From Mycobacterium sp. WUMAC-067 (lineage in GTDB: Bacteria; Actinomycetota; Actinomycetes; Mycobacteriales; Mycobacteriaceae): a stretch of DNA of 64,000 nucleotides. The notes under the pieces were generated by a model. The model had not been told where the DNA came from. It made no database searches and saw nothing but the letters and a program-made list of their open reading frames with translations. Made by a program: the position numbers and the translations under genes. This document shows, in pieces, positions 34,556-42,802 of the stretch (position 1 is its first letter; each line of letters begins with the position of its first letter). The stretch is taken from NCBI RefSeq assembly GCF_020217485.1, contig NZ_JAEKMI010000002.1, positions 186,001-250,000 of the forward strand, given 5' to 3'.

Positions 34556-36052
34556 CTAAGGCAGGATGACGGTCCGGGTTACCGGCTCGGCGGCGGCCTG
34601 CCTGCTCGACAGGCCGCGCTTCAAGGACGCGAGCAGGGCGTCGCGTGTCTCGCGGGGATCGATCAGTTCGTCGAACCCCATGTGCTCGGCCGAGCGGTAG
34701 GAGGCCTCCAGCTCGGCGTTACGCAGCTTGGCCGAAAGGTCTTCGCCCGCGTGTGAGGCGCGGCTGAGGGCCGCGGCGCTCATGGCGCCCATCGTGGCAC
34801 CGGGGTAGGCGAAGGTCGCGACCTGATGGTCGAAACCCAACAGCGACATGACCATCGACCCGAAGCCGTACGCCTTGCGCAGTGTGAGGTGCAGCTTCAA
34901 CGTGGTAGCGGCCGTTTGCGCGGCGAACATCCGCGCGCCGGCCCGCAGCACGCCGGTGCGTTCGGATCGGCTGCCGGGCAGCATCCCGGGGTTGTCGGCG
35001 AGGAACACGATCGGCAGGTGGAAGGAATCGGCCACCATGATGAAGTGGGCCGCCTTGTCGGCGGCGTCGGCGTCGATGGAGCCCGCGAGCACCTGCGGCT
35101 GGTTGGCCACCACCGCGACGGGGTGGCCGCCGAGGTGGGCGAGTGCGCAGATGATCGCCTTGCCGAACTGGGGCTGCACTTCGAACCAGTCGGGGCTGTC
35201 GAAGACCACATCGAGCACGGCGCGCATGTCGTAAACGCGGCGGTTGTCCCGGGAGACGATGTCGAGCAGCTCCGGCGTCGGCCGCGGTGCGCAGGCCGCA
35301 CCGGACGGTTGCGGCGACGGGTACGACCACGCGCTGGGCGGGAAGTACGACAGGTAGCGGCGGACGTCGTCAAGCACCGCTTCGTCGTCCTCGGCGACAT
35401 TGTGGATCACGCCGCTGGGCAACGCGACGCCCGGCCCGCCCAGGTCCTCTTTCGAAATGTCTTCTCCGGTCGACTCTTTGACGACGGGGGGCCCTGCGGT
35501 GAAGATCGCGCCCTGCCGGCTCATGATCCGGAAGTCGCAAACGGGTGCCACCAGTGCGCCGTGTCCGGCCGAGGGGCCGAGGACGGCGGCGACGGTCGGG
35601 ACGCGCCCGGAGCATTGCGCCTGCGCGAGCAGGTCGGTCGGGGTGCGCCCGTAATGCCCGCCGGTGGGGCGGAAGCCGGCGCCTTCGAGCAGCATGATCA
35701 GCGGGATCTTGTCGCGCAGCGCCAGTTCGGCGATGCGGTACCGCTTGGAATTGCCGCCGGGCCCGATGCTGCCGGCCAGGGTGGTGAAGTCCTCGGCGCC
35801 CAGCATCACCGGTGAGCCGTTGAGCTCGCCGGAGCCCACGACCAGGCCGTCGGCCGCGGTCTCACCGCCGACCAGGGTGCCGAGCTCGCGGAACGTGCCC
35901 GGGTCGAGGAGGTACTCGATCCGAGCGCGGGCGTCGAGCTTGCCCTTGTTGCGGTGCTTGTCGAGCCGCTCCGGCCCGCCCATTTCGAGCGCGTGCTGAC
36001 GGCGTCGCTCGAGATCGTCGAGCGTTTCTCCCCAGTCCTGGGCTTTCGGCAT
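34556..36052 (-). CDS. Acyl-CoA carboxylase carboxyltransferase subunit-like protein
   Basis: Carboxyltransferase-fold protein of 498 residues, two crotonase-like halves as in AccD/PccB/MccB. Visible segments are LDARARIEYLLDPGTF, GPSAGHGALVAPVCDF, ADNPGMLPGSRSERTG and the late segment AYPGATMGAMSAAALS. It would transfer carboxyl from biotin to an acyl-CoA, or in reverse decarboxylate. No biotin carboxylase or carrier is nearby, so partners must be elsewhere or the enzyme works alone. Single gene, convergent with the F420 enzyme. Confidence 0.85.
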   Translation of the reverse strand: MPKAQDWGETLDDLERRRQHALEMGGPERLDKHRNKGKLDARARIEYLLDPGTFRELGTLVGGETAADGLVVGSGELNGSPVMLGAEDFTTLAGSIGPGGNSKRYRIAELALRDKIPLIMLLEGAGFRPTGGHYGRTPTDLLAQAQCSGRVPTVAAVLGPSAGHGALVAPVCDFRIMSRQGAIFTAGPPVVKESTGEDISKEDLGGPGVALPSGVIHNVAEDDEAVLDDVRRYLSYFPPSAWSYPSPQPSGAACAPRPTPELLDIVSRDNRRVYDMRAVLDVVFDSPDWFEVQPQFGKAIICALAHLGGHPVAVVANQPQVLAGSIDADAADKAAHFIMVADSFHLPIVFLADNPGMLPGSRSERTGVLRAGARMFAAQTAATTLKLHLTLRKAYGFGSMVMSLLGFDHQVATFAYPGATMGAMSAAALSRASHAGEDLSAKLRNAELEASYRSAEHMGFDELIDPRETRDALLASLKRGLSSRQAAAEPVTRTVILP

Positions 36053-36109
36053 GCCTATGTCCTACCTCATAGAGGATTCGTCGCGCGAGCAGTCCTTATG
36101 GTGGCGACC

Positions 36110-36136
36110 CGTCCCCCGCAAGCGGGAGGTGCCCCC
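36110..36136 (+). repeat. Isolated copy of the MIRU GC-rich insert
   Basis: 27 bases identical to 57565-57591 in the long MIRU-like element, without the rest of that element. The sequence includes the hairpin CCCGC-AA-GCGGG. It shows that the insert occurs on its own. Confidence 0.7.
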
Positions 36137-36182
36137 GGCGCCGGCTACGCCGCGCTTGCGATCGCCACGTTGCGGGGTCACA

Positions 36183-36201
36183 TACTGGATTGCTTACGGT
36201 A
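36183..36201. promoter_or_regulatory. Candidate operator, 19-bp palindrome (regulon motif copy 6)
   Basis: TACTGGAT-TGC-TTACGGTA matches the motif consensus at 13 of 16 arm positions. It lies 83 bases upstream of the P450 start and also serves the divergent carboxyltransferase gap. An overlapping smaller palindrome, GGTAA-AG-TTACC, is at 36198-36209. Confidence 0.6.
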
Positions 36202-36283
36202 AAGTTACCCGCAGTCCTGATGCCCCGTCCCTCGAGGTCCGTCTTTCGCCGGCGGGGACGCCCCGAATCGAGGAGTTTCACCA

Positions 36284-37522
36284 GTGAGCACCACCACGAT
36301 GGACGAGGCCGCCAACCTGCTGACGGACCCGTTGGCGTACACCGACGAGCAGCGGCTGCATGCGGCGCTGACTCACCTGCGCGCCAACGCTCCGGTGTCG
36401 CGGGTGGAGGTGCCGAATTACCGGCCGTTCTGGGCGATCACCAAACACGCCGACATCATGGACATCGAGCGGGAAAACATGCTCTTCACCAACTGGCCGC
36501 GACCGGTGTTGACGACCGCCGAAGGCGACGAGATGCAGGCCGCCGTCGGCGTGCGCACATTGATCCACCTGGACGACCCGCAGCACCGGGTGGTGCGCGC
36601 GATCGGCTCCGACTGGTTTCGCCCAAAGGCGATGCGGGCCCTGAAGGTTCGCGTCGACGAGCTGGCCAAGATCTACGTCGACAAGATGATGGCGGTCGGT
36701 CCCGAATGCGACTTCGTTCAGGAAGTCGCCGTCAATTACCCGCTCTACGTGATCATGTCGCTGCTGGGCCTGCCCGAGGCCGACTTTCCCCGCATGCTCA
36801 AGCTGACGCAGGAATTGTTCGGCAGCGACGACTCCGAATTCAAGCGCGGCAGCTCCAACGAGGACCAGCTGCCGGCGCTGCTCGACATGTTCCAATACTT
36901 CAACGGCGTGACGGCGTCCCGCCGCGAACACCCGACCGAGGATCTCGCCTCGGCGATCGCCAACGCCCGCGTCGACGGCGAACCCCTGTCGGACATCGAC
37001 ACCGTCTCCTACTACCTGATCGTCGCCACCGCGGGCCACGACACCACCAGCGCCACCATCTCCGGTGGCCTGCAGGCGCTCATCGAAAACCCCGACCAGC
37101 TGCACCGCTTGCGCGACAACCTCGACCTGATGCCACTGGCCACCGACGAGATGATCCGCTGGGTGACGCCGGTCAAGGAGTTCATGCGCACCGCCGCCAG
37201 CGACACTGTCGTGCGCGGAGTCCCCATTGCCGCAGGCGAATCCGTGCTGCTGTCCTACGTGTCGGCCAACCGCGACGAGGAAGTCTTCGACGAGCCTTTC
37301 CGCTTCGACGTCGGTCGCGACCCCAACAAGCACCTGGCCTTCGGCTATGGCGTGCACTTCTGCATGGGCGCGGCGCTGGCCCGCATGGAGGTCAGCAGCT
37401 TCTTCTCAGAGCTGCTGCCACGCCTGGAATCCATTGAGTTGACCGGCGACCCGGAGCTGGTCGCCACGACCTTCGTCGGCGGGCTCAAGCACCTGCCGGT
37501 TCGTTACTCACTGCGGCGGTGA
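36284..37522 (+). CDS. Cytochrome P450
   Basis: P450 of 412 residues. The I-helix motif AGHDTT is canonical, ExxR is in DEMIRWV and the heme loop is FGYGVHFCMGAALARME. The overall pattern resembles the CYP125/142-type sterol and alkyl-chain hydroxylases, but the exact family is not certain. Its promoter gap holds a copy of the 19-bp motif. An SDR gene follows 16 bases later and is probably co-transcribed. Confidence 0.9.
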   Translation: MSTTTMDEAANLLTDPLAYTDEQRLHAALTHLRANAPVSRVEVPNYRPFWAITKHADIMDIERENMLFTNWPRPVLTTAEGDEMQAAVGVRTLIHLDDPQHRVVRAIGSDWFRPKAMRALKVRVDELAKIYVDKMMAVGPECDFVQEVAVNYPLYVIMSLLGLPEADFPRMLKLTQELFGSDDSEFKRGSSNEDQLPALLDMFQYFNGVTASRREHPTEDLASAIANARVDGEPLSDIDTVSYYLIVATAGHDTTSATISGGLQALIENPDQLHRLRDNLDLMPLATDEMIRWVTPVKEFMRTAASDTVVRGVPIAAGESVLLSYVSANRDEEVFDEPFRFDVGRDPNKHLAFGYGVHFCMGAALARMEVSSFFSELLPRLESIELTGDPELVATTFVGGLKHLPVRYSLRR

Positions 37523-37538
37523 TCGATACACTCCTGCG

Positions 37539-38360
37539 GTGACGTCAAAGACGATCGTCATCACGGGCGCCAGCGACGGCATCGGTGCGGCGGCGGCCCG
37601 CCGGATCAGCCGTGGCGGGCACAACGTCGTGCTGGTGGGGCGGTCGGAAAGCAAGACCGCGGCCATGGCCGCGGAGTTGGGCGCCGACTATTTCCTGGCC
37701 GACTTCGCCGACCTGTCCCAAGTTCGGGCGCTGGCAGACAAAATCCGGTCCGCCTGCCCGCGCATCGACGTATTGGGCAACAACGCCGGAGGAGTGTTCT
37801 CGAAGCTCCGGAGAACCCCCGACGGCCATGAGATCACTTTTCAGGTCAACTACCTGGCGCCGTTCTTGCTCACCACGCTGTTGCTGGACGTGCTCATCGG
37901 CTCGCATGCCACGATCGTCAACACGTCCAGCTCGTCACAGCGGCTGCTGCGCAATGTCAAGCTCGCCGATTTCGACACGACGGAACGGCGCCGGCCCAGC
38001 ACCGCCTACGCGGTGGCGAAGTTGGCAAACATCTTGTTCACCAAGGAATTAGATCGGCGCTATCGGGCCGATGGTCTTTCGCTGGCAGTGGTTCACCCCG
38101 GTTTCGTCAACACCAACATCGGTCATTCGTCCGGCTCGCGGTTTCTGACGACCATGCAACGCACGCCCGCTAGCCGAATGATCAAGTCCGCGGATGATGG
38201 CGCCGATCAGCTGGTCTGGTTGGCGACCAGCGTGCCCGGCGTCGACTGGACGGTCGGCGAATACTACGCGAAAGGCAAAGTCGCCAAAGCCAATCGGGCG
38301 GCCTACGATCCGATCCTCGCGCGCCAACTCTGGGATCACGCCCTGGCCAAGCTCCCTTAG
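37539..38360 (+). CDS. Short-chain dehydrogenase/reductase (SDR)
   Basis: SDR of 273 residues from a GTG start. TGASDGIG near residue 9, NNAGG and the Tyr-x3-Lys in AYAVAKLAN are present. The pattern resembles the retinol-dehydrogenase-like branch (GHEITFQVNYLAPFLLT). It would oxidise the alcohol formed by the P450 just upstream. Confidence 0.86.
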   Translation: MTSKTIVITGASDGIGAAAARRISRGGHNVVLVGRSESKTAAMAAELGADYFLADFADLSQVRALADKIRSACPRIDVLGNNAGGVFSKLRRTPDGHEITFQVNYLAPFLLTTLLLDVLIGSHATIVNTSSSSQRLLRNVKLADFDTTERRRPSTAYAVAKLANILFTKELDRRYRADGLSLAVVHPGFVNTNIGHSSGSRFLTTMQRTPASRMIKSADDGADQLVWLATSVPGVDWTVGEYYAKGKVAKANRAAYDPILARQLWDHALAKLP

Positions 38361-38373
38361 CACCATCCCCTTC

Positions 38374-38389
38374 GATACTTGCTAGTATC
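38374..38389. promoter_or_regulatory. TetR operator candidate, distal site
   Basis: GATACT-TGCT-AGTATC is a perfect 6-bp inverted repeat upstream of the second TetR gene. A related 16-bp site lies 21 bp downstream, centre to centre, which is two helical turns. Confidence 0.6.
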
Positions 38390-38394
38390 CATTC

Positions 38395-38410
38395 GATACC
38401 GTCGAGTATG
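38395..38410. promoter_or_regulatory. TetR operator candidate, proximal site
   Basis: GATACC-GTCG-AGTATG has the same 16-bp architecture as the site at 38374-38389. It overlaps an upstream ATG, which argues that the true start is the ATG at 38420. Confidence 0.5.
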
Positions 38411-38419
38411 CTGCTGACC

Positions 38420-39064
38420 ATGTCCCCTGTCAAGCCGCACCGAACCCGCCCCACCCGCGGCGAGGTTCGCGACCGGATCCTGGACGCAGCGTCGAAGGTT
38501 TTCGCCGCCGAAGGCTTCGCCGGGGCCACCATCGATGCCATCGGCCAGGCCGCAGGTTTCACCAAGGGCGCGGTCTACTCGAATTTCGAATCCAAAGACG
38601 AGCTGTTTTTGGCCCTGCTCGACCGCGAGTTCGAGCTCCGCGGTGAGCAGATCGCCACAGCGCTGGACAGCAGCGGTGGCGACACCGGTGCGGCCGCACG
38701 GGAATTGAGCCGGTCATGGCTGGACGCAGTTCGCGACCATTCCGACTTCTACGTGCTGTTCGTCGAATACTGGCTGCGCGCCCAGCGTGACCACCAGCTG
38801 CGCGAGCGTCTCATCGAACGCCGCCGCGCCGCCGCCGCCGACCAAGCGGTGCACATCGTCAAATCGAGCCCGTCCGTGGCGTCCGATCGAGAGCTGGCCG
38901 ACCTCGCCCAGCTCGTCGTCACGATCAACCTCGGCGTGGCGATGGAAGAGGTCCTGCGTCCCGGGACCATCAACCCCGACCTGCTAGCGCAGCTGGTCAC
39001 CGCGGTGCTGGAATCTATCCGGGCTTCCGCCGGTCAGGAAGGACCTCACCATGGATGCGAATGA
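38420..39064 (+). CDS. TetR-family transcriptional regulator
   Basis: Regulator of 214 residues with a typical N-terminal helix-turn-helix at about residues 14-58 (IDAIGQAAGFTKGAVYSNF). The C-terminal domain has the usual all-helical pattern. The ATG at 38420 was chosen because an in-frame ATG 12 bases upstream lies inside an operator-like repeat. It overlaps the ABC-like gene by 14 bases and probably controls that gene and the YhgE/Pip membrane protein as an autoregulated efflux-type operon. Confidence 0.85.
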   Translation: MSPVKPHRTRPTRGEVRDRILDAASKVFAAEGFAGATIDAIGQAAGFTKGAVYSNFESKDELFLALLDREFELRGEQIATALDSSGGDTGAAARELSRSWLDAVRDHSDFYVLFVEYWLRAQRDHQLRERLIERRRAAAADQAVHIVKSSPSVASDRELADLAQLVVTINLGVAMEEVLRPGTINPDLLAQLVTAVLESIRASAGQEGPHHGCE

Positions 39065-39728
39065 CGGGCCGGACGCGGTGGCGCCGGTGATCATCGCCCG
39101 CGGGTTAGGCGTCGACGGCGAGCACGGCCCCCTATTTTCGGATATCGATCTCGCCCTCACACCGGGTTTTCACGCTATCCAGATGCCCGGCGGGCCGGGG
39201 CAGACCACGCTGCTGCTGACGCTCGCGGGGCGTTTCAGGCCGAGCCACGGCACGCTGACCGTCCTCGGCGAAACAACCCCGCGCGCGATCCGCCGGCAAT
39301 GCTCGATCGCGGCCTTCGACGACATCGACGAGCTGGAGGATTCGGTGACCGTGGAGACCGTGCTCGCCGAGCAACGACGGTGGCTGGCGCCGTGGTATTC
39401 ATCGGTGCCGCTTCAATCGGGTCCGGCCGAGCTGACCGAGGTCTTCGGCGAGATGACCCCCCCGTCCGGCGACACCTACATCGTCGAATTGTCAGACCTC
39501 GAACTGTTTCTGCTGCGCATCACGCTCGCGTTGTTGTCGAATCGTCCGATCCTGGTGGTCGGCGACCTCGAACAGGTTCGTGACAATTCCCGGCGAACGG
39601 TCGCGGTCGACAGGCTCGGCGTGATCGCGGAGCAGCGCACCGTCGTCGTCGGGGTGACCAACCCGCTCGGCACGGACTCGCCCGACCACGAACTACACGA
39701 TCACCGCATCCCGACCGGAGAGGGCTGA
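39051..39728 (+). CDS. ABC-ATPase-like protein with degenerate nucleotide motifs
   Basis: ABC-type nucleotide-binding fold of 225 residues. The order of elements is kept, but key residues are lost. Walker A reads GGPGQTTLL with Gln51 for the essential Lys. The signature motif reads VELSDLELFLLR instead of LSGGQ. Walker B reads ILVVGDLEQ, with the Asp but no catalytic Glu next to it. ATP hydrolysis is unlikely. It sits 3 bases before the YhgE/Pip membrane protein, the place of an ATPase partner, and may work as a structural or regulatory subunit. Confidence 0.78.
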   Translation: MDANDGPDAVAPVIIARGLGVDGEHGPLFSDIDLALTPGFHAIQMPGGPGQTTLLLTLAGRFRPSHGTLTVLGETTPRAIRRQCSIAAFDDIDELEDSVTVETVLAEQRRWLAPWYSSVPLQSGPAELTEVFGEMTPPSGDTYIVELSDLELFLLRITLALLSNRPILVVGDLEQVRDNSRRTVAVDRLGVIAEQRTVVVGVTNPLGTDSPDHELHDHRIPTGEG

Positions 39729-39731
39729 ACG

Positions 39732-41636
39732 ATGTTGGCTGGACTGGCCTTTGGCTCGGAGATCAAACGTTTCGGCCGTAGCCGATTGACGCGCGTGGCC
39801 ATCGTCGTACTGATGCTGCTGCCCCTGGTGTACGGGGCGCTGTACCTGTGGGCGTTCTGGGATCCGTTCGGCCACACCAACAAGATGCCGGTGGCGCTGG
39901 TCAACTCCGACCGCGGCGCCGTCGTATCCGGGCAGCAGTTCAATGCCGGCGCGGAGATCGCCAAGAGCCTGACCGCGGACGGCGGCCTTGACTGGCACGT
40001 CGTGGACTTACCGGAGGCACGCAACGGAGTCGACCACGGCAAGTACTACTTCATGGTCGAATTACCGCCAGATTTCAGCGCGGCCGTCGCGTCGCCGGTG
40101 ACCGGGCAACCCAAGAAGGCCAACCTGATCGCCGTCTACAACGACGCCAACAACTACATCTCGACGAGTATCGGTCGTACCGCCATCGGCCAGGTGCTCA
40201 ACGCGGTATCCAGCCGGATCTCGGGACAGGCCGTCAATCAGATGCTGTCGGTGGTGGTTTCGTCGGGATCAGGTATCAAGCAGGCCGCAGACGGGGCCGC
40301 GCAACTCGATGACGGCGCGGGCCAGCTGGTGGGCGGCCTGGACACCGCGCGGTCCGGCTCGGCAACGCTTGCCGCTGGTGCCAAGCAACTGTCAGACGGA
40401 ATCAACCAGGCCACCGACCCGCTGCTCGCGGTGACCAAGGCGGTGTCGCAAATCGGCGGCAGCACGCAGCAATTGCAACAGGGCGCAGCCGCACTTGCGC
40501 AGGCCAACGACCAGCTCGGTACCATCGCCGCGGCGCAGGATGCCGCCGCAAACTCGCTGTCATCGGTGATCGATCAGCTCTCCGCGCGACAGGATCCGCT
40601 CGCGAACAACCTGCGCGGCATCCAGGATCAGCTCCGGGGTCACCAGTTCACACCCCAGATCCGCCAGCAACTCACCGATGCGCAGAACGCGGCGATCGCC
40701 ATGACATCGGGGCTGCGTAACCCGGGCAGCCCCCTCGGGTCGGCGCTCGACCAGGTCGGCAGCAAGGGACAGGAGCTGACGAACAAGCTCACCCAGCTGC
40801 GCGACGGAGCCCAGCAAGTCGCCACCGGCAACGCCGAATTGGCCGGTGGCATTGCCAAGCTCGACGACGGGGCACGACAGCTCAAGGCGGGATCGGCCGA
40901 GCTGGCGACCAAACTCGCCGACGGGGCCAAGCAGGTACCCAACTGGACAAGCCAGCAAAAGGATGCGGTTGCCGACACAATTGGTGGTCCGGTGCAACTC
41001 GAGGCCTCGCATGAGAATGCCGCGCCCAACTTCGGCACCGGGATGGCTCCGTTCTTCCTCACGCTCGCCTTGTTCTTCGGTGCGTTGGTGCTGTGGATGG
41101 TGCTGCGGCCCTTGCAGTCTCGCGCGATCGCGGCGGAAGTGCTCGCGTTCCGCGTGGTCCTCGCCAGCTACCTGCCCGCCGCCGCGATCGCGCTATTCCA
41201 AGCGGTCATTCTCTACTGCGTGGTCCGGTTCGCCCTCGGTATGCACGCCGTCCATCCGGCGGCCATGCTGGGGTTCATGGTGCTGATTTCCAGTGCGTTC
41301 GTAGCCGCAACGCAGGCGATCAACGCGCTTGTCGGTCCAGCGGTGGGCCGGGTGCTGATCATGGCTCTACTCATGTTGCAGCTCGTCAGCGCGGGCGGCA
41401 TGTATCCCGTGGAAACCACGTCACGGCCATTCCAGATCCTGCACCGCTTCGACCCGATGACCTATGGCGTCAACGGGCTCCGGCAGCTGATCCTCGGCGG
41501 CATCGACGCCCGGCTATGGCAGGCGATCATCGTGCTGGCCGGGATAACCGCTGCCGCACTGGCGATCTCCTGCCTGTCGGCGCGACGAGACAGGGTCTGG
41601 AATCTCAGTAGGCTGATCCCCGCGATCAAGATGTAA
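39732..41636 (+). CDS. YhgE/Pip-family membrane protein (ABC-2 type)
   Basis: Membrane protein of 634 residues. One N-terminal transmembrane helix (residues 22-42) is followed by a large outside domain of about 390 residues with repeated Gln/Ala/Gly-rich heptads (AAQLDDGAGQLVGGLDTA, AAALAQANDQL, AELAGGIAKLDDGARQL), likely helical coiled coils. Five more helices lie at about 438-460, 480-502, 508-530, 535-557 and 595-617. This is the layout of YhgE/Pip phage-infection-type proteins and ABC-2 exporters. It probably exports or flips a hydrophobic compound. Operon with the TetR and ABC-like genes. Confidence 0.85.
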   Translation: MLAGLAFGSEIKRFGRSRLTRVAIVVLMLLPLVYGALYLWAFWDPFGHTNKMPVALVNSDRGAVVSGQQFNAGAEIAKSLTADGGLDWHVVDLPEARNGVDHGKYYFMVELPPDFSAAVASPVTGQPKKANLIAVYNDANNYISTSIGRTAIGQVLNAVSSRISGQAVNQMLSVVVSSGSGIKQAADGAAQLDDGAGQLVGGLDTARSGSATLAAGAKQLSDGINQATDPLLAVTKAVSQIGGSTQQLQQGAAALAQANDQLGTIAAAQDAAANSLSSVIDQLSARQDPLANNLRGIQDQLRGHQFTPQIRQQLTDAQNAAIAMTSGLRNPGSPLGSALDQVGSKGQELTNKLTQLRDGAQQVATGNAELAGGIAKLDDGARQLKAGSAELATKLADGAKQVPNWTSQQKDAVADTIGGPVQLEASHENAAPNFGTGMAPFFLTLALFFGALVLWMVLRPLQSRAIAAEVLAFRVVLASYLPAAAIALFQAVILYCVVRFALGMHAVHPAAMLGFMVLISSAFVAATQAINALVGPAVGRVLIMALLMLQLVSAGGMYPVETTSRPFQILHRFDPMTYGVNGLRQLILGGIDARLWQAIIVLAGITAAALAISCLSARRDRVWNLSRLIPAIKM

Positions 41637-41644
41637 GCAGAGCT

Positions 41645-42802
41645 TCAGCCGATCCCGAAATCGATGATGCCCCGGACGATTTTGCCGTTGAGCAGATCGT
41701 CGTAGGCGTCGTTGACCTCGTCGAGGCGATAGCGCTTGGTGATCATCTCGTCGAGCTGCAACTGACCTGTCTCATACAGCCTCGCCAACCTGGCGATGTC
41801 GGCCTTCGGGTTACATGAGCCAAAGATGGTGCCCGCCAACGTCTTATTGGTCAGGATGAAATCCTGCAAGTCGATCTTGACGGACCGGGTCAACTGCGAC
41901 GTCATGCCGGTGAGCACACACGTGCCGCCCTTGCGCGTGAGCCGCACCGCGTCGCGCACGTCGTCGGCGGTGATCAACGACGGTGAGACCACCACGGCGT
42001 CGGCCATCACCCCGTAGGTCAGACCCCGCACCAGGTCCAGCGCCTCGGCGGTCGTCGCCACGCTGTGCGTCGCACCGAATTGCAAAGCCGATTTCTGTTT
42101 GAAGTCAACAGGATCGACGGCCACGATCTGGGCGGCGCCGTTGATGCGGGCACCCTGGATGGCGCCCGTGCCGATCCCGCCGACGCCGATCACCACGAGG
42201 GTATCGCCCGCACGCATGTTGGACCGGTTGGCGACGGAACCGTATCCGGTCGGGATGGCGCAGGACAACAGCGCGCTCGACGTCAGTGGCAGATGTTGCT
42301 CGATCTTCACCAGTGAATTCGTCGAGACCACGGTGTGTTCGGCGAAGGCGCCGATCTTGGAAATATGACCCAACTTCCGGCCGTCGGCGGTGTGGTGGCG
42401 GAACGTGCCGTCGGTCGGCATTCCCGGAACCATGGTGCCGATGCCCTGGTCGCAGAGGTACTCGATTCCACTGGCACACCAACGGCATTGGCCGCACACG
42501 GCGACGAAGGACATCACCACGTGGTCACCCGGCGCGACATCGGTGACGCCGGGGCCGACCTCACGCACGATGCCGGCGCCTTCGTGGCCGCCGATCGTCG
42601 GGAACATGGTCGGCAGCCCGAGGGATCGCATCACCTCATTGGGCGCCGACATGTCGCCTTTGAGGATGTGGTCGTCGGAGTGGCACAGGCCGGCGGCGGC
42701 CATCTGCACCAGGACTTCGCCGGCCTTGGGCGGGTCCAGTTCGAAATCTTCGACGGACCACGGGCCGCCAACGTCGTGCAGGATCGCTGCGCGGCTTTTC
42801 AT
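41645..42802 (-). CDS. Zn-dependent alcohol dehydrogenase (NDMA-dependent type)
   Basis: MDR-type alcohol dehydrogenase of 385 residues. The catalytic Zn ligand Cys in AGLCHSDDH and the structural Zn cysteines in CGQCRWCASGIEYLC are present, as is the NAD-binding motif GVGGIGTGAI. Its length and C-terminal part fit the actinobacterial NDMA-dependent group. It overlaps the P450 stop (ATGA), so alcohol made by the P450 would be oxidised at once. It is the intact counterpart of the broken gene at 22718-23306. Confidence 0.9.
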   Translation of the reverse strand: MKSRAAILHDVGGPWSVEDFELDPPKAGEVLVQMAAAGLCHSDDHILKGDMSAPNEVMRSLGLPTMFPTIGGHEGAGIVREVGPGVTDVAPGDHVVMSFVAVCGQCRWCASGIEYLCDQGIGTMVPGMPTDGTFRHHTADGRKLGHISKIGAFAEHTVVSTNSLVKIEQHLPLTSSALLSCAIPTGYGSVANRSNMRAGDTLVVIGVGGIGTGAIQGARINGAAQIVAVDPVDFKQKSALQFGATHSVATTAEALDLVRGLTYGVMADAVVVSPSLITADDVRDAVRLTRKGGTCVLTGMTSQLTRSVKIDLQDFILTNKTLAGTIFGSCNPKADIARLARLYETGQLQLDEMITKRYRLDEVNDAYDDLLNGKIVRGIIDFGIG

